Assembly (NCBI GenBank): GCA_000949895.1
Contig: JWIT01000005.1
Span: 62,001-126,000 of the forward strand
DNA: 64,000 nucleotides
Reading direction: 5' to 3'
DNA from: Agrobacterium arsenijevicii
Lineage (GTDB): Bacteria > Pseudomonadota > Alphaproteobacteria > Rhizobiales > Rhizobiaceae
This document shows, piece after piece, positions 17,467 through 26,921 of this stretch (position 1 is the stretch's first letter; each line of letters begins with the position of its first letter). The notes under the pieces were generated by a model. It did not search any database. It was not told the DNA's origin and saw only the letters and a list, made by a program, of their open reading frames with translations. Both the position numbers and the translations under genes were made by a program.

Positions 17467-18249
17467 ATGAGCTCTTTTCAGATAGGCGCGAGGGAAAAGG
17501 AACATCCCCGGTTTCGTATCGCTTCTGACAACCCGGCAAAAGGTTTGAGCGGGAGCCGGATGGACGTGAACAAGACCGTGAAGCTGAGCAACAGGGACAG
17601 GAACATTCTGCTGCGCGCACCCCTGATAGGGATTGCGGACGAAGCGGCGTCGTTGAAGCTGATGGAGGCGGCGACCGTCACCAATCTCAATGCCCGCCAT
17701 GTGCTCTTCAAGGAGGGCGAGGCAGCGCAATATTTCTACTGCGTCCTGTCGGGTTATGTCCGCCTTTACCGGCTGGACAGGCACGGGCGCGAGGCGGATG
17801 TGCGGGTCAGCGGTCCGGGTGATACTTTCAATGAATGCCTGATCTTCGGCAGCGACAGCTATCGTTACAGCGCGCAGGCGGCCGAGAACTGCACCGTGGC
17901 GCGGTTCGATCTCACAAGAATCCGCAACCTCATCGATCAGGAACCGGCAATCGCCAAGGCCGTGATGCGCTGCCTTTCCAACAGCCTGCTCGGCACCATG
18001 GATTGCATCGCCAACGACCGCCTACAGACCGCGCCGCAACGCGTCGCCCACTACCTCATCAATCAGGGCCCGCGTGACGCCACATCCTTTTCGTTGCGGC
18101 TGCCCTTCCAGAAAAGTCTGCTCGCCGGCAAGCTCGGCCTTGCGCCGGAAGCCCTGTCGCGTGCCTTTTCCGCACTGAAAAAGGCCGGCGTCACCGTGCG
18201 CGGCCGCATCGTGCAGGTCAACGACGTCGCGGCGCTGAAGCAGATCTAG
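17467..18249 (+). CDS. sinR: Crp/Fnr-family transcriptional regulator, probably SinR
   Basis: A 260-residue Crp/Fnr protein with a cyclic-nucleotide-binding-like beta roll at about residues 60-170 (VLFKEGEAAQYFYCVLSGYVRLY) and a C-terminal winged helix with recognition segment GLAPEALSRAFSALKKAG. The N-terminal cysteine cluster of true Fnr sensors is absent, so it cannot hold that iron-sulfur cluster. In A. tumefaciens SinR, a Crp/Fnr regulator of biofilm formation, is controlled by FnrN under low oxygen; the perfect anaerobox upstream and the location near urease fit. ATG 17467 is chosen because AAGGA lies seven bases before it; the upstream open frame crosses a terminator. Confidence 0.72.
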   Translation: MSSFQIGAREKEHPRFRIASDNPAKGLSGSRMDVNKTVKLSNRDRNILLRAPLIGIADEAASLKLMEAATVTNLNARHVLFKEGEAAQYFYCVLSGYVRLYRLDRHGREADVRVSGPGDTFNECLIFGSDSYRYSAQAAENCTVARFDLTRIRNLIDQEPAIAKAVMRCLSNSLLGTMDCIANDRLQTAPQRVAHYLINQGPRDATSFSLRLPFQKSLLAGKLGLAPEALSRAFSALKKAGVTVRGRIVQVNDVAALKQI

Positions 18250-18259
18250 AGCGTGGCCC

Positions 18260-18298
18260 GGCCGCATGATCGGGGGCACGCCGTCGCGGCCCTTTTTC
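18260..18298 (+). terminator. possible weak terminator after the Crp/Fnr gene
   Basis: GGCCGC and GCGGCC can pair across a 20-base loop just before CTTTTT. The loop is long, so this is tentative. Confidence 0.35.
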
Positions 18299-18433
18299 GT
18301 GTCGTCGCGGCGCATGCCCGGCTCGCCACAAGGCTATCTTAAGCATTGAACAGGTTGCCCATTTCGGTTTAACCGGCCGCCCGCTATAACAGCGATGCAA
18401 AATATGCAGCTGCAACGTTAAAGAGGGACGTCC

Positions 18434-18922
18434 ATGACACGCTACCGACATTTAACAAGCCTGTTTGCCGTAGCCTCGCTGGGCGCGTTCCTGGCACATG
18501 GCGCCATCGCCCAATCGAATGTGAAGGCAATGCCAACGAAGAGCCCCCGTACCTATGTCGCCGTGTCGAACGGCACGTCGGCAACGCTGGGCGAAACCAT
18601 GAAACTCAGCCGCACCTCCGCACATTTTTCCCTGCTAAAGGGGGAAATGAAGCTTCAATATTCCGACACCTGGAAAAACAGCAGCGATACGGAATTTGGC
18701 GGAGACGTCTATCAGGTGCTGAACGCCGACGCGTTTTTCGCACAGAACAAAGGCAAGAACGGCTTTTGTGACAAGCCGGTCAAGTGGGTCACCGTCAAGG
18801 ATTCCAGCGATACCCTTGGAGAAGGGGCTATCCGCGTCGGCATGCTGAGCATCGACGACTGGCACAAATATAATCCCAATTCACTCGGCGCCTGCAGCGC
18901 GGATTCATTCGCGCTGAAATAG
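18434..18922 (+). CDS. small secreted hypothetical protein
   Basis: A 162-residue protein with a clear Sec signal peptide (SLFAVASLGAFLAHGAIA, cleavage after about residue 26). The mature part is hydrophilic, with two cysteines (NGFCDKP and LGACSAD) that could form a disulfide, and aromatic-rich segments such as SIDDWHKYNPNS. I recognise no domain. It stands alone between the Crp/Fnr regulator and a converging MBL hydrolase gene. An envelope or secreted role is inferred from the signal only. Confidence 0.75.
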   Translation: MTRYRHLTSLFAVASLGAFLAHGAIAQSNVKAMPTKSPRTYVAVSNGTSATLGETMKLSRTSAHFSLLKGEMKLQYSDTWKNSSDTEFGGDVYQVLNADAFFAQNKGKNGFCDKPVKWVTVKDSSDTLGEGAIRVGMLSIDDWHKYNPNSLGACSADSFALK

Positions 18923-18944
18923 TCGCCTGTCGCGGAACCCGTAA

Positions 18945-19760
18945 TCAGGCGGGTTGTGGCACGAAACGGAAGGTCTCGCCCTGCCGCTCGACACGGAAAA
19001 ATCCGCCGAGATGACCGCCGGAAACCAGCCAGCCATGGTCAGCAACATCGGCGAGCGCCTTGATGCGTGTCGCGTAAGCAAGCTCGGAATCGATATCGTA
19101 GACGAAACCGATGCCCGGATCGTTCGCCTGCAGCGCGTTAATGTGCAGCACGTCGCCCCACAATAGCAGCTGATCGTCGATGAGATAGCCGACATGTCCC
19201 GGCGTATGGCCGGGCATGGCGATGGCCTCTATACCCTCGGCAATCCTGCCGACCGGGATCGGCCGCAACATGGCCCCGCAAATATCGAGCAGCCGGGCGG
19301 CAATGTCGAAAGCACCCTGCCGGGCGGGCGGCAAGGTCTTTCGTGCCTCCTCATTGGTGAAAAAGGCAAGATCGGCCTCGGGAACCCATATGTCCGCATT
19401 GGGAAAATAAGGCCGGTCGCCATCGATAAGACCCAGCGCATGGTCGCCGTGAATATGGGTAAGGATAACCCTGTTGATATCGCCCGGCTGAATTCCGGCG
19501 GCAATCATCGCGGCACGGGCATGGCCGTAGCTCGGACCCCAGGCCGTGCCGCAACCGGTGTCTATCAGCGAAATGCCATCAGGCCCGGACAGCGCAAAAC
19601 AGTTGACATCCATATCCACCGTTTCGCCCTCGTGCCCGGCAAGGGCAGCAGTCAGGGCGGCTTCGCCCTGCCGATGGAGAAGATGGCCGACCGGCGCCTT
19701 GTAGACACCATCGACAAAACGGGAAACATCATAGGGACCAAAACGGCGGGACGTCGTCAT
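18945..19760 (-). CDS. MBL-fold metallo-hydrolase
   Basis: A 271-residue metallo-beta-lactamase-fold enzyme. Metal ligands are HIHGDH (His102, His104, Asp106, His107), His185 in PGHTPGH, Asp203 in WGDV and His250 in SGGH, i.e. a full binuclear site. There is no signal peptide, so it is cytoplasmic. Lactonases, glyoxalases and quorum-quenching enzymes share this fold; nothing here fixes the substrate. It starts three bases after the ureG stop and on the same strand, so it may be the last gene of the urease transcript. Confidence 0.82.
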   Translation of the reverse strand: MTTSRRFGPYDVSRFVDGVYKAPVGHLLHRQGEAALTAALAGHEGETVDMDVNCFALSGPDGISLIDTGCGTAWGPSYGHARAAMIAAGIQPGDINRVILTHIHGDHALGLIDGDRPYFPNADIWVPEADLAFFTNEEARKTLPPARQGAFDIAARLLDICGAMLRPIPVGRIAEGIEAIAMPGHTPGHVGYLIDDQLLLWGDVLHINALQANDPGIGFVYDIDSELAYATRIKALADVADHGWLVSGGHLGGFFRVERQGETFRFVPQPA

Positions 19761-19763
19761 GTT

Positions 19764-20375
<612 letters not shown>

Positions 20376-20496
20376 GCCCCCCGATTTCATGCCCGATGTC
20401 ACAACCATGTTCCCTTCGATATGCTTTGATGTTTTCCCACCATAACGCTTCATACCGCCGCTTCAAGGGCGACAATGCTGCATTGCGGTGTGATGC

Positions 20497-21168
20497 TCAG
20501 GAGCGGAAAAGCCGTGTCGCCTGCGTCTCGTGGCGCATGGCCGCCGTGTCGGCGATGATCGTGGCGCTGCCGAGATCGTCGAGCGTAGATTGCACGGCGC
20601 GGGCCGCCATTTCGCCGATCGTCGCCTCGCTTGCGGCGAGAATGGCGACGCCATCCTTCTGCCCCGCGACGCCGAGCCGGATGCCTGCCGAAACGATCTG
20701 CGAGACACCTGCATGCAGAAAGGCGGCAAGCGTCTCCCGCAACGGCACCCCATGCCCTGCCGCCACCGCCCCTATGGCGACGGGATAGGGAGCCTCCTTC
20801 GGCAACAGCTCCAGAACCGCATGCGGCCATGCCCCGGCAGCGGAAACGAAGGCATCTCCCAGCAGAACGGTCTCGCGATAACGCTCCGCCGAACCGGCCA
20901 GCGCTCGGCCCAGATCGGCCGTTTCGCTCAGCGCGATGGCATCCTGCGAGCTTCGCCAGGCATGCGCCAGAAACACCGCATCGTTCCACAGGCTGCCGGA
21001 ACGAAGAAGCACCTCCACCCAGCCGTAAAGACCAGCCGCATCGCTGACGCGCCGGTCTTCCACCGCCTTTTCAAGACCGCCGGAATAGGAAAAGCCGCCA
21101 ATGGGAAAGGCGGGCGACATCCAGGCCATGAGCCGCAGCAGCGCGGCAACGCCGCGATCTTCGCTCAC
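20497..21168 (-). CDS. ureF: urease accessory protein UreF
   Basis: A 223-residue all-helical UreF, which forms the UreD-UreF-UreG activation complex on apo-urease. The family opening LMAWMSPAFPIGGFSYSGG (about residues 13-31) and the C-terminal DLGSATIIADTAAMRHE are clear. Translation appears to begin at GTG 21168, three bases after the ureE stop, implying coupling to ureE. Confidence 0.92.
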   Translation of the reverse strand: MSEDRGVAALLRLMAWMSPAFPIGGFSYSGGLEKAVEDRRVSDAAGLYGWVEVLLRSGSLWNDAVFLAHAWRSSQDAIALSETADLGRALAGSAERYRETVLLGDAFVSAAGAWPHAVLELLPKEAPYPVAIGAVAAGHGVPLRETLAAFLHAGVSQIVSAGIRLGVAGQKDGVAILAASEATIGEMAARAVQSTLDDLGSATIIADTAAMRHETQATRLFRS

Positions 21169-21171
21169 GCC

Positions 21172-21654
21172 TCAGCCGTGGTCGTGATGGTGGCCATGAT
21201 CATGCCCGTGGGAATGACCGCCATGGGCGTGGTAAGCACCGCGTGCCGGCTGGAAAGGTTCTTCCACATCACGCACGGTTGCGCCAAGGCCTTCCAGCAT
21301 GGCGCGGATAACGTGGTCGCGCAGGATGAGAATACGCTCCTCCTCGATCTGCGCCGAAAGGTGCCGGTTGCCCAGATGCCAGGCAAGTTCGATCAGGTGA
21401 AGACGGTCTTTCGCCTTGATTTCGAACAGCTTTTCATCCGCCGCGCGAACCTCCACCAGATCGCCGTTCTCCACCACCAGCAGATCGCCATGGGCAAACA
21501 GCACGGCCTCCTTCAGATCCAGCATCACCATCTCGTCATTCTGCAAATGCAGCAGCTTGCGGCGCAGATGCCGCTGGTCATGTGCCAGAGTGACATAACC
21601 GGAAGGCTCGTCGGCTGGAGTTCCGGCGGGGTGATAGGAGGTGACGCGCAGCAT
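21172..21654 (-). CDS. ureE: urease accessory nickel chaperone UreE
   Basis: A 160-residue UreE with the peptide-binding N-domain (MLRVTSYHP...[13 protein letters not shown]), the metal domain ([18 protein letters not shown], with the central His-rich helix) and a C-terminal tail of about 19 residues in which roughly half are histidine ([12 protein letters not shown]). The tail should bind several nickel ions for transfer to UreG. The start is ATG 21654 rather than the open frame to 21720, because the family begins at MLRVT. Confidence 0.93.
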   Translation of the reverse strand: MLRVTSYHPAGTPADEPSGYVTLAHDQRHLRRKLLHLQNDEMVMLDLKEAVLFAHGDLLVVENGDLVEVRAADEKLFEIKAKDRLHLIELAWHLGNRHLSAQIEEERILILRDHVIRAMLEGLGATVRDVEEPFQPARGAYHAHGGHSHGHDHGHHHDHG

Positions 21655-21753
21655 GGGATGATCCGTTTCAGAAACAGTCTTGGGGTTCCGATTGTTGACG
21701 GATAGGCGGGATGATTTCAAGGCGCGATTTCAGGTCGAACGCATCTCGGAAAA

Positions 21754-21787
21754 CGAAAAAGCCCGACATCGCTGCCGGGCCTTGTCA
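21754..21787 (-). terminator. intrinsic terminator after the peroxiredoxin gene (minus strand)
   Basis: On the minus strand GCCCGGCAGCGATGTCGGGC folds as a hairpin followed by TTTTTCG. It lies between the peroxiredoxin gene and ureE and would separate ureEFG from the upstream cluster unless read through. A nearly identical hairpin ends the liv/bra binding-protein gene at 44126. Confidence 0.7.
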
Positions 21788-21806
21788 AAAAAAAATCAAA
21801 CCACAA

Positions 21807-22343
21807 TCAGGCCGCAGCGCGGCTCTTGAGGTTTTCCAGAATGTTCTGCGGCGAGGAAACGCCATAGGGGTCGCTATCGCAATTGTCCGAATAGCCCTCT
21901 TCCTCGAACCACTGCTCCACCAGACCGTCGTTGATGACGGCGGCGTAACGCCAGGAGCGCATGCCGAAACCGAGATTGTCCTTGGCGACCAGCATGCCCA
22001 TCTTGCGGGTGAACTCGCCCGAACCATCAGGAATGACCTTGACGTTTTCGAGGTTCTGGCCCTTTGCCCATGCATTCATCACGAAGGCGTCGTTGACCGA
22101 CAGGCAATAGATTTCATCGACGCCGAGCGCGCGGAATTCGCCCGCGAGCTTTTCGAAATCGGGAAGCTGGAAGGTCGAGCAGGTCGGCGTGAAAGCGCCG
22201 GGCAGCGAGAAGAGAACGACTCGTCTGCCCTTGAAGTAATCGTCGGAGGTCATGTCCTGCCAACGGAAAGGGTTCGGGCCGCCAACGGCCTCATCTCGAA
22301 CACGGGTGCGGAATGTAACGGCGGGCACTTTTTTGCCGAGCAT
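21807..22343 (-). CDS. peroxiredoxin (Prx5/AhpC-TSA family)
   Basis: A 178-residue Prx5-type peroxidase with peroxidatic Cys55 in PGAFTPTCST and the matching Arg/Glu environment (MRSWRYAAVI). It reduces hydrogen or organic peroxides using glutathione/glutaredoxin or thioredoxin. The ATG at 22343 with GGAG upstream gives the family N-terminus; the open frame to 22445 is not used. It has its own terminator and lies inside the urease region without known link to urease. Confidence 0.88.
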   Translation of the reverse strand: MLGKKVPAVTFRTRVRDEAVGGPNPFRWQDMTSDDYFKGRRVVLFSLPGAFTPTCSTFQLPDFEKLAGEFRALGVDEIYCLSVNDAFVMNAWAKGQNLENVKVIPDGSGEFTRKMGMLVAKDNLGFGMRSWRYAAVINDGLVEQWFEEEGYSDNCDSDPYGVSSPQNILENLKSRAAA

Positions 22344-22510
22344 GTCTTTCTCCTGATCTGTCTTCAATTTTCTGGTGTTTTGCGCGGATCGCTTGGGATC
22401 GCTCCGCACGGAATTCTTTTGCGGCTTCCATAGCGCAAGATGCATTGCGGTGCAGCATAAAAATCAGATTACCAGACGTCAAATGAACGAAACGTCGCAC
22501 CGCCGGAAGA

Positions 22511-23179
22511 TCAATTGTGCAGCGCCACCGACCAGCGCAGCAAAGGCGGCAATGGCGTCCACCAGCCCGTGCGAATACCGGCTTGCCGCAACATGGCGGC
22601 CGACCATGTGTTGCAGCCGGCGAGCGCGTTGAACCAGCCATTCGCCTCGAAAAATCCATCCGTCAGGCTGTAGGAAGCACCGGGTATAAGCTGAACTTTG
22701 CCATTGTCCCGCAGGAAACTCGCACGAATGCCCGCTACAAGGCGCTGATACCCCGCTTCGGAAATGCGAAGTCGTTTTACGCCGGCAATGTCGGCCGGAA
22801 AGTCACCCGTCACGTCCACATGCATCACCGACTGGTCGAGCGTCAGCGAGCGCAACACAGGCATGGGTTTCAGGTCGGCCCAGGTGGGCGTCTGTATATA
22901 AAACGACCGGCCGCCCCAGCCGAACACCAGATAAGCAGCCGCCGGATGGTTGACCGCGATACCGCCCTCCTGCAATTCGGAGAACACCCGCCGCAGATCG
23001 TCATCGACCGGCAGGGCGATATCGGTGTGGATAGGGTTGGATAAAAGCAGGATTTCGCGATCCCTGACGACGCTTGCTTCATCGGCGAAAAATGGACGCG
23101 GCACAACGGTGCCGAGCACAAGAAGCAGGGCGACCAGCAGCACCGCGCCACCGATCCACCTTATGATACGTCTCAACAT
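22511..23179 (-). CDS. urease-region conserved protein, DUF2459/TIGR02117 family
   Basis: A 222-residue protein with an N-terminal signal anchor (IIRWIGGAVLLVALLLVLGTVV) and a periplasmic domain with conserved segments SNPIHTDIALPV, FGWGGRSFYIQTPTW and LAGCNTWSAAMLRQAGI. The spaced His, Gly-Trp-Gly and Cys-Asn-Thr-Trp look like a papain-like or NlpC-like fold, which is inference. As I recall, the TIGR02117 family was named for its place in urease regions. It begins nine bases after ureC, hence is co-transcribed. Function unknown. Confidence 0.78.
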   Translation of the reverse strand: MLRRIIRWIGGAVLLVALLLVLGTVVPRPFFADEASVVRDREILLLSNPIHTDIALPVDDDLRRVFSELQEGGIAVNHPAAAYLVFGWGGRSFYIQTPTWADLKPMPVLRSLTLDQSVMHVDVTGDFPADIAGVKRLRISEAGYQRLVAGIRASFLRDNGKVQLIPGASYSLTDGFFEANGWFNALAGCNTWSAAMLRQAGIRTGWWTPLPPLLRWSVALHN

Positions 23180-23188
23180 GAGGTGCCG

Positions 23189-24898
23189 TTAAAACAGGAA
23201 ATAACGCTGCGCCATCGGCAGCACGGTCGCCGGTTCGCAGGTCAGAAGCTCGCCATCGGCACGCACCTCGTAGGTTTCCGGATCGACCTCGATATGCGGG
23301 GTCAGTGAATTGTGGATCATCGACGCCTTGGAAATACCGCCGCGCACGTTCTTCACTGCCAAGAGCTTCTTGGCGACGCCGAGACGCCCTGCAAGGCCGG
23401 CATCGAGCGATGCCTGGCTGACGAAAGTCACCGAGGAATTGGTGCGCAGCTTGCCATAGGCGGCAAACATCGGGCGGTAATGCATCGGCTGCGGTGTCGG
23501 AATGGAGGCATTCGGATCACCCATCGGGGCTGCGGCGATGGAACCGCCGAGCAGCACCATTTCGGGCTTCACGCCGAAGAATGCCGGGTTCCACAACACC
23601 AGATCGGCGCGCTTGCCGACTTCGATGGAGCCGATCTCGTGGCTGACGCCCTGGGCGATGGCCGGGTTGATGGTATATTTGGCGATGTAACGCCGAACGC
23701 GGAAATTGTCGTTTTCGCCGGTCTCTTCCTTGAGACGACCGCGCTGGCGCTTCATCTTGTCGGCCGTTTGCCAGGTGCGGATCGCCACTTCGCCGACGCG
23801 ACCCATGGCCTGGCTGTCGGAGGAAATGATCGAGAACGCGCCGATATCGTGAAGAATATCCTCGGCAGCGATTGTTTCCTTGCGGATGCGGCTTTCGGCA
23901 AAGGCGATGTCTTCCGGAATGGACGAGGACAAATGGTGGCACACCATCAGCATATCCAGATGTTCGGCCAGCGTATTGATGGTGTAGGGCCGCGTCGGGT
24001 TGGTGGAAGACGGAATAACGTTCGGGTTGCCGCAAACCTTGATGATATCAGGCGCATGCCCACCACCGGCACCTTCGGTGTGGAAGGCATGGATGGTGCG
24101 GCCCTTGATGGCGGCAACCGTGTCTTCCACGAAACCGCTTTCGTTCAGTGTATCGGTGTGGATCATCACCTGCACGTCATATTCGTCGGCCACCGTCAGG
24201 CAATTGTCGATGGCAGCCGGTGTCGTGCCCCAGTCCTCATGCAGCTTCAGTGAGGAGGCGCCGGCAAGAATCATTTCTTCCAGAGGTGCTGGCAGCGAGG
24301 CATTGCCCTTACCGGCCAGCGCGAGATTCATCGGGAATGCATCGAAGCTCTCGATCATGCGCTCGATGTGCCACGCGCCGGTGCAGGTGGTGGCAAGTGT
24401 GCCATGTGCGGGGCCGGAACCGCCGCCCAGCATGCAGGTGACGCCGCTCATCAGCGCTTCTTCGATCTGCTGCGGGCAGATGAAGTGAATATGCGCATCC
24501 ATGCCACCGGCGGTCAGGATCTTGCCTTCACCGGCAATCGCCTCCGTTGAGGGGCCGACGATGATCGTCACACTCGGCTGCGTATCGGGATTGCCCGCTT
24601 TGCCGATGGCGTGGATGCGCCCGTTCTTCAGGCCCACATCCGCCTTGTAGATGCCGCTATGGTCGACGATCACGACATTGGTGATGACGGTATCGACAGC
24701 ACCCTCGGCCCGTGTCGCCTGGCTCTGGCCCATGCCGTCGCGAATGACCTTGCCACCGCCAAATTTCACTTCCTCGCCATAGGTCGTGTAGTCCTTCTCG
24801 ATCTCGATGAAGAGCTCGGTATCGGCAAGACGCACCTTGTCGCCAACGGTCGGGCCGAACATGCCGGCATAGGCGGCGCGGGAAATCTTGTAAGGCAT
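23189..24898 (-). CDS. ureC: urease alpha subunit
   Basis: A 569-residue catalytic subunit that hydrolyses urea to ammonia and carbamate with a two-nickel centre. Ligands are all present: His136/His138 (DAHIHF), the carbamylated Lys218 ([10 protein letters not shown]), His247 (MIHTDT), His273 ([10 protein letters not shown]) and Asp361 (SSDSQAMGR). The flap histidine is His321 (VCHHLS). It is separated from ureB by three unrelated genes, unlike the compact ureABC of enteric bacteria. Confidence 0.96.
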   Translation of the reverse strand: MPYKISRAAYAGMFGPTVGDKVRLADTELFIEIEKDYTTYGEEVKFGGGKVIRDGMGQSQATRAEGAVDTVITNVVIVDHSGIYKADVGLKNGRIHAIGKAGNPDTQPSVTIIVGPSTEAIAGEGKILTAGGMDAHIHFICPQQIEEALMSGVTCMLGGGSGPAHGTLATTCTGAWHIERMIESFDAFPMNLALAGKGNASLPAPLEEMILAGASSLKLHEDWGTTPAAIDNCLTVADEYDVQVMIHTDTLNESGFVEDTVAAIKGRTIHAFHTEGAGGGHAPDIIKVCGNPNVIPSSTNPTRPYTINTLAEHLDMLMVCHHLSSSIPEDIAFAESRIRKETIAAEDILHDIGAFSIISSDSQAMGRVGEVAIRTWQTADKMKRQRGRLKEETGENDNFRVRRYIAKYTINPAIAQGVSHEIGSIEVGKRADLVLWNPAFFGVKPEMVLLGGSIAAAPMGDPNASIPTPQPMHYRPMFAAYGKLRTNSSVTFVSQASLDAGLAGRLGVAKKLLAVKNVRGGISKASMIHNSLTPHIEVDPETYEVRADGELLTCEPATVLPMAQRYFLF

Positions 24899-24902
24899 GG
24901 GT

Positions 24903-25547
24903 TCAGGCTCCTTCGGACGCGGAGAAAATCGATGTGGGAGAAATTCGTGTCAGTCGGCCCTCGTGTGTGAGGGCCTCTACAAGCTGTTTTTCGGCGGCAA
25001 ACGGATGCCCGTTCCAGCCGTGATGACCAAAACCGGTAATCGCCACCTCGTCATCATCGCCGCTCACGGTCTCAAGAACATGGGCAATGGCAAGAAGCCC
25101 GGTACTCGGGCAGACATAAGGGGCCGGCGCATAGGCCTGCAATGCGCGGTCGAGCCGCTCATGCACCCCGCGCGGAATGACGATGTGACTCTTGCCTGTC
25201 GCTTCGGCGATCTCAGCGAAACCGGCGGTGTAATCGGTACAGAAATCGGTGAGTTCCGGCCAGCGCGCGCGGATATCCGGCTCCATTTCGGCAAATTTCA
25301 CGGGATCGCGAACCGACCAGATGGCGGAAGCCCGCTGCACCCCGTCATTGTCGCGCCACTCGGCCCCTTCGCTCATCTCGCGGCCGGGTCGCCCGGTATT
25401 GCAGACGGCAACCACATCCGTGCGGCTGCCGCCGGCACCCAGCGAACGGCAATCGTTGAAGCGGATGACGATGTCGGAAAGGTCGATGAGGTCAGCCACG
25501 CCATGCGGCATTTCCCCGTTTCCGACAATCATGATCCGCCGCCCCAT
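24903..25547 (-). CDS. urease-operon glycosyltransferase-like protein
   Basis: A 214-residue soluble protein. Its opening [18 protein letters not shown][12 protein letters not shown] recalls the nucleotide-sugar 'L-motif' of sialyltransferase-like GT29/GT42 enzymes; a later block is [14 protein letters not shown] and the C-terminal part has [14 protein letters not shown]. Rhizobial genomes often label this gene urease operon accessory protein. ATG 25547 is used because homologous sequence starts there and the gene then abuts the preceding one. It starts six bases after the LprI-like gene and ends four before ureC. Role in urease is unproven. Confidence 0.7.
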   Translation of the reverse strand: MGRRIMIVGNGEMPHGVADLIDLSDIVIRFNDCRSLGAGGSRTDVVAVCNTGRPGREMSEGAEWRDNDGVQRASAIWSVRDPVKFAEMEPDIRARWPELTDFCTDYTAGFAEIAEATGKSHIVIPRGVHERLDRALQAYAPAPYVCPSTGLLAIAHVLETVSGDDDEVAITGFGHHGWNGHPFAAEKQLVEALTHEGRLTRISPTSIFSASEGA

Positions 25548-25552
25548 GCCGT

Positions 25553-25969
25553 TCAGAAGCCTTCGGAAAGTTCGCGCAATTCGTCGGCGCGCTTGCTGCT
25601 CATATCGGCAAGGCAGGAGGAAACCAGCATCGGCTCCATCGTGCCGCCGCGCGCCTGAAAGCCGAAGGCCTCGCAATTGGCGTCACGAAACGCCACCCAG
25701 GCGCGCTGGGCGGCGATCAACGCGTCGGTTGCGCCCTTGTCGCTCTCTTCCGCCGACTTGTCGCGCTCGGCAAGCTGCTTGCGAACCTTCTGATACTCGA
25801 CGTTCAGCTGTTTGTCGGCCTTGTCGTATTCCTGCCCGGCGCAGATGGTCATATCGGTCTGGGTTTGCGGCGATGTGCAATCGGGCGCATCGTCGGCAAA
25901 CACGGGGCCGGCGGCCAGAAACAGCAGCGCAGCCGCGACATGGAATTTTTGCACTGTCACGGCCATCAT
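25553..25969 (-). CDS. LprI-like (DUF1311) secreted protein
   Basis: A 138-residue exported protein: signal peptide (VAAALLFLAAGPVFA), then the DUF1311/LprI N-domain with CTSPQTQTDMTICAGQEYDKADKQLN, a helical Lys/Glu stretch, and WVAFRDANCEAFG ending in SSCLADMSSKRADEL. Four cysteines probably form two disulfides. The family includes lysozyme inhibitors. It begins directly after the GFA-protein stop, within the urease transcript; a link to urease is not known. Confidence 0.82.
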   Translation of the reverse strand: MMAVTVQKFHVAAALLFLAAGPVFADDAPDCTSPQTQTDMTICAGQEYDKADKQLNVEYQKVRKQLAERDKSAEESDKGATDALIAAQRAWVAFRDANCEAFGFQARGGTMEPMLVSSCLADMSSKRADELRELSEGF

Positions 25970-26326
25970 TCAGGCCGCCGCGCCATCGAAAGCCTGCGAC
26001 TTCAGCGCACGCGGATCGACGCTGTCGAGACAATTGGCATTCACCGCCACCATCGGCGTTCCGTCCGGGCCGTCGGCATAGGCAAAACTTTCAATGCCGC
26101 AGGTGGAGCAGAAAAGATGATGGATCTTGTGCTTGTTGAACAGATATTCCGTCAGCTTGTCCTCGCCGGAAAGCAGCGTGAACTTGTCACGCGGCGCAAA
26201 GGCAAGCGTGGAACCGAGGCGCTTGCAGCGCGAACAATTGCACACGACCGTGTGGTCGAGATCGGCATCGACTTCGAAGCTTACGCTGCCGCACTGGCAG
26301 CTTCCGTGATAGTGCGCCGTGGTCAT
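25970..26326 (-). CDS. GFA-family (glutathione-dependent formaldehyde-activating-like) protein
   Basis: A 118-residue zinc protein of the GFA/DUF636 fold. Cysteines are arranged as CQCGS, CNCSRCKR and FCSTCGI, the pattern that holds two zinc ions. Family members include Gfa of Paracoccus and many uncharacterised proteins. It begins one base after the ureB side of the cluster (the ureB stop lies at 26328 in transcription order), so it is part of the same operon. The biological substrate is unknown. Confidence 0.85.
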   Translation of the reverse strand: MTTAHYHGSCQCGSVSFEVDADLDHTVVCNCSRCKRLGSTLAFAPRDKFTLLSGEDKLTEYLFNKHKIHHLFCSTCGIESFAYADGPDGTPMVAVNANCLDSVDPRALKSQAFDGAAA

Positions 26327-26327
26327 G

Positions 26328-26633
26328 TCAGAGCCTCCCCATTACCTGTTGACGAAAACCATAAACTTCGCGCTTGCCGGAAAGCGGCACCAGCGTCACT
26401 TCCCGCTTCTGGCCGGGTTCGAAACGAACCGCAGTGCCAGCCGGAATATCGAGACGCATGCCGCGCACCCTGTCGCGGTCGAAGACTAGCCCCGCATTGG
26501 TCTCGAAGAAATGGTAGTGGCTGCCCACCTGCACCGGCCGGTCGCCGGTATTGGCCACCTCGATCGTCACCGTCGGTTGGCCGGCATTGAGTTCGATGGT
26601 GCCTTCTGCGGCAATGATTTCGCCTGGTTTCAT
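26328..26633 (-). CDS. ureB: urease beta subunit
   Basis: A 101-residue structural subunit ([18 protein letters not shown]) with the conserved [19 protein letters not shown] and [23 protein letters not shown] segments. It packs against UreC in the urease trimer. The ATG at 26633 gives the usual start; GGGAAG lies upstream. A DUF1272 gene separates it from ureA. Confidence 0.94.
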   Translation of the reverse strand: MKPGEIIAAEGTIELNAGQPTVTIEVANTGDRPVQVGSHYHFFETNAGLVFDRDRVRGMRLDIPAGTAVRFEPGQKREVTLVPLSGKREVYGFRQQVMGRL

Positions 26634-26653
26634 GGTGCTTCCCTTTATCTCTC

Positions 26654-26911
26654 TCAAGCGGCCGTGGCTGCCATGCAGCCCTCGGCCTTCAGCACCCGCT
26701 TCGTTGATGCCGGGTTGTTGACGAGCTTGGCCACCGGGCGGATAGGCCTGCGAACCAGTTCACCGCCGCAATTCGGGCAGGCGCCGTGAAGTACATCCGT
26801 CGCGCAATTGGCGCAGAAGGTGCATTCGAACGAGCAGATCATGGCATCCCGGCTGTCGGGGGCAAGATCACGGTCGCAGCATTCGCAATTGGGCCGAAGC
26901 TCCAGCGCCAT
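26654..26911 (-). CDS. DUF1272 cysteine-rich small protein
   Basis: An 85-residue protein whose first 50 residues contain eight cysteines arranged as zinc-ribbon/treble-clef knuckles ([25 protein letters not shown]). The tail is basic and Ala-rich. DUF1272 proteins have unknown function; metal binding is likely. The gene lies between ureA and ureB, ten bases after ureA, so it is expressed with the structural subunits. A part in nickel or zinc handling is speculation. Confidence 0.82.
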   Translation of the reverse strand: MALELRPNCECCDRDLAPDSRDAMICSFECTFCANCATDVLHGACPNCGGELVRRPIRPVAKLVNNPASTKRVLKAEGCMAATAA

Positions 26912-26921
26912 ATTGGCCCCC

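Noticed and set aside
17467-18249. Identification of the Crp/Fnr protein as an oxygen-sensing Fnr/FnrN
   Set aside because: The N-terminal cysteine cluster required for the iron-sulfur centre is missing.
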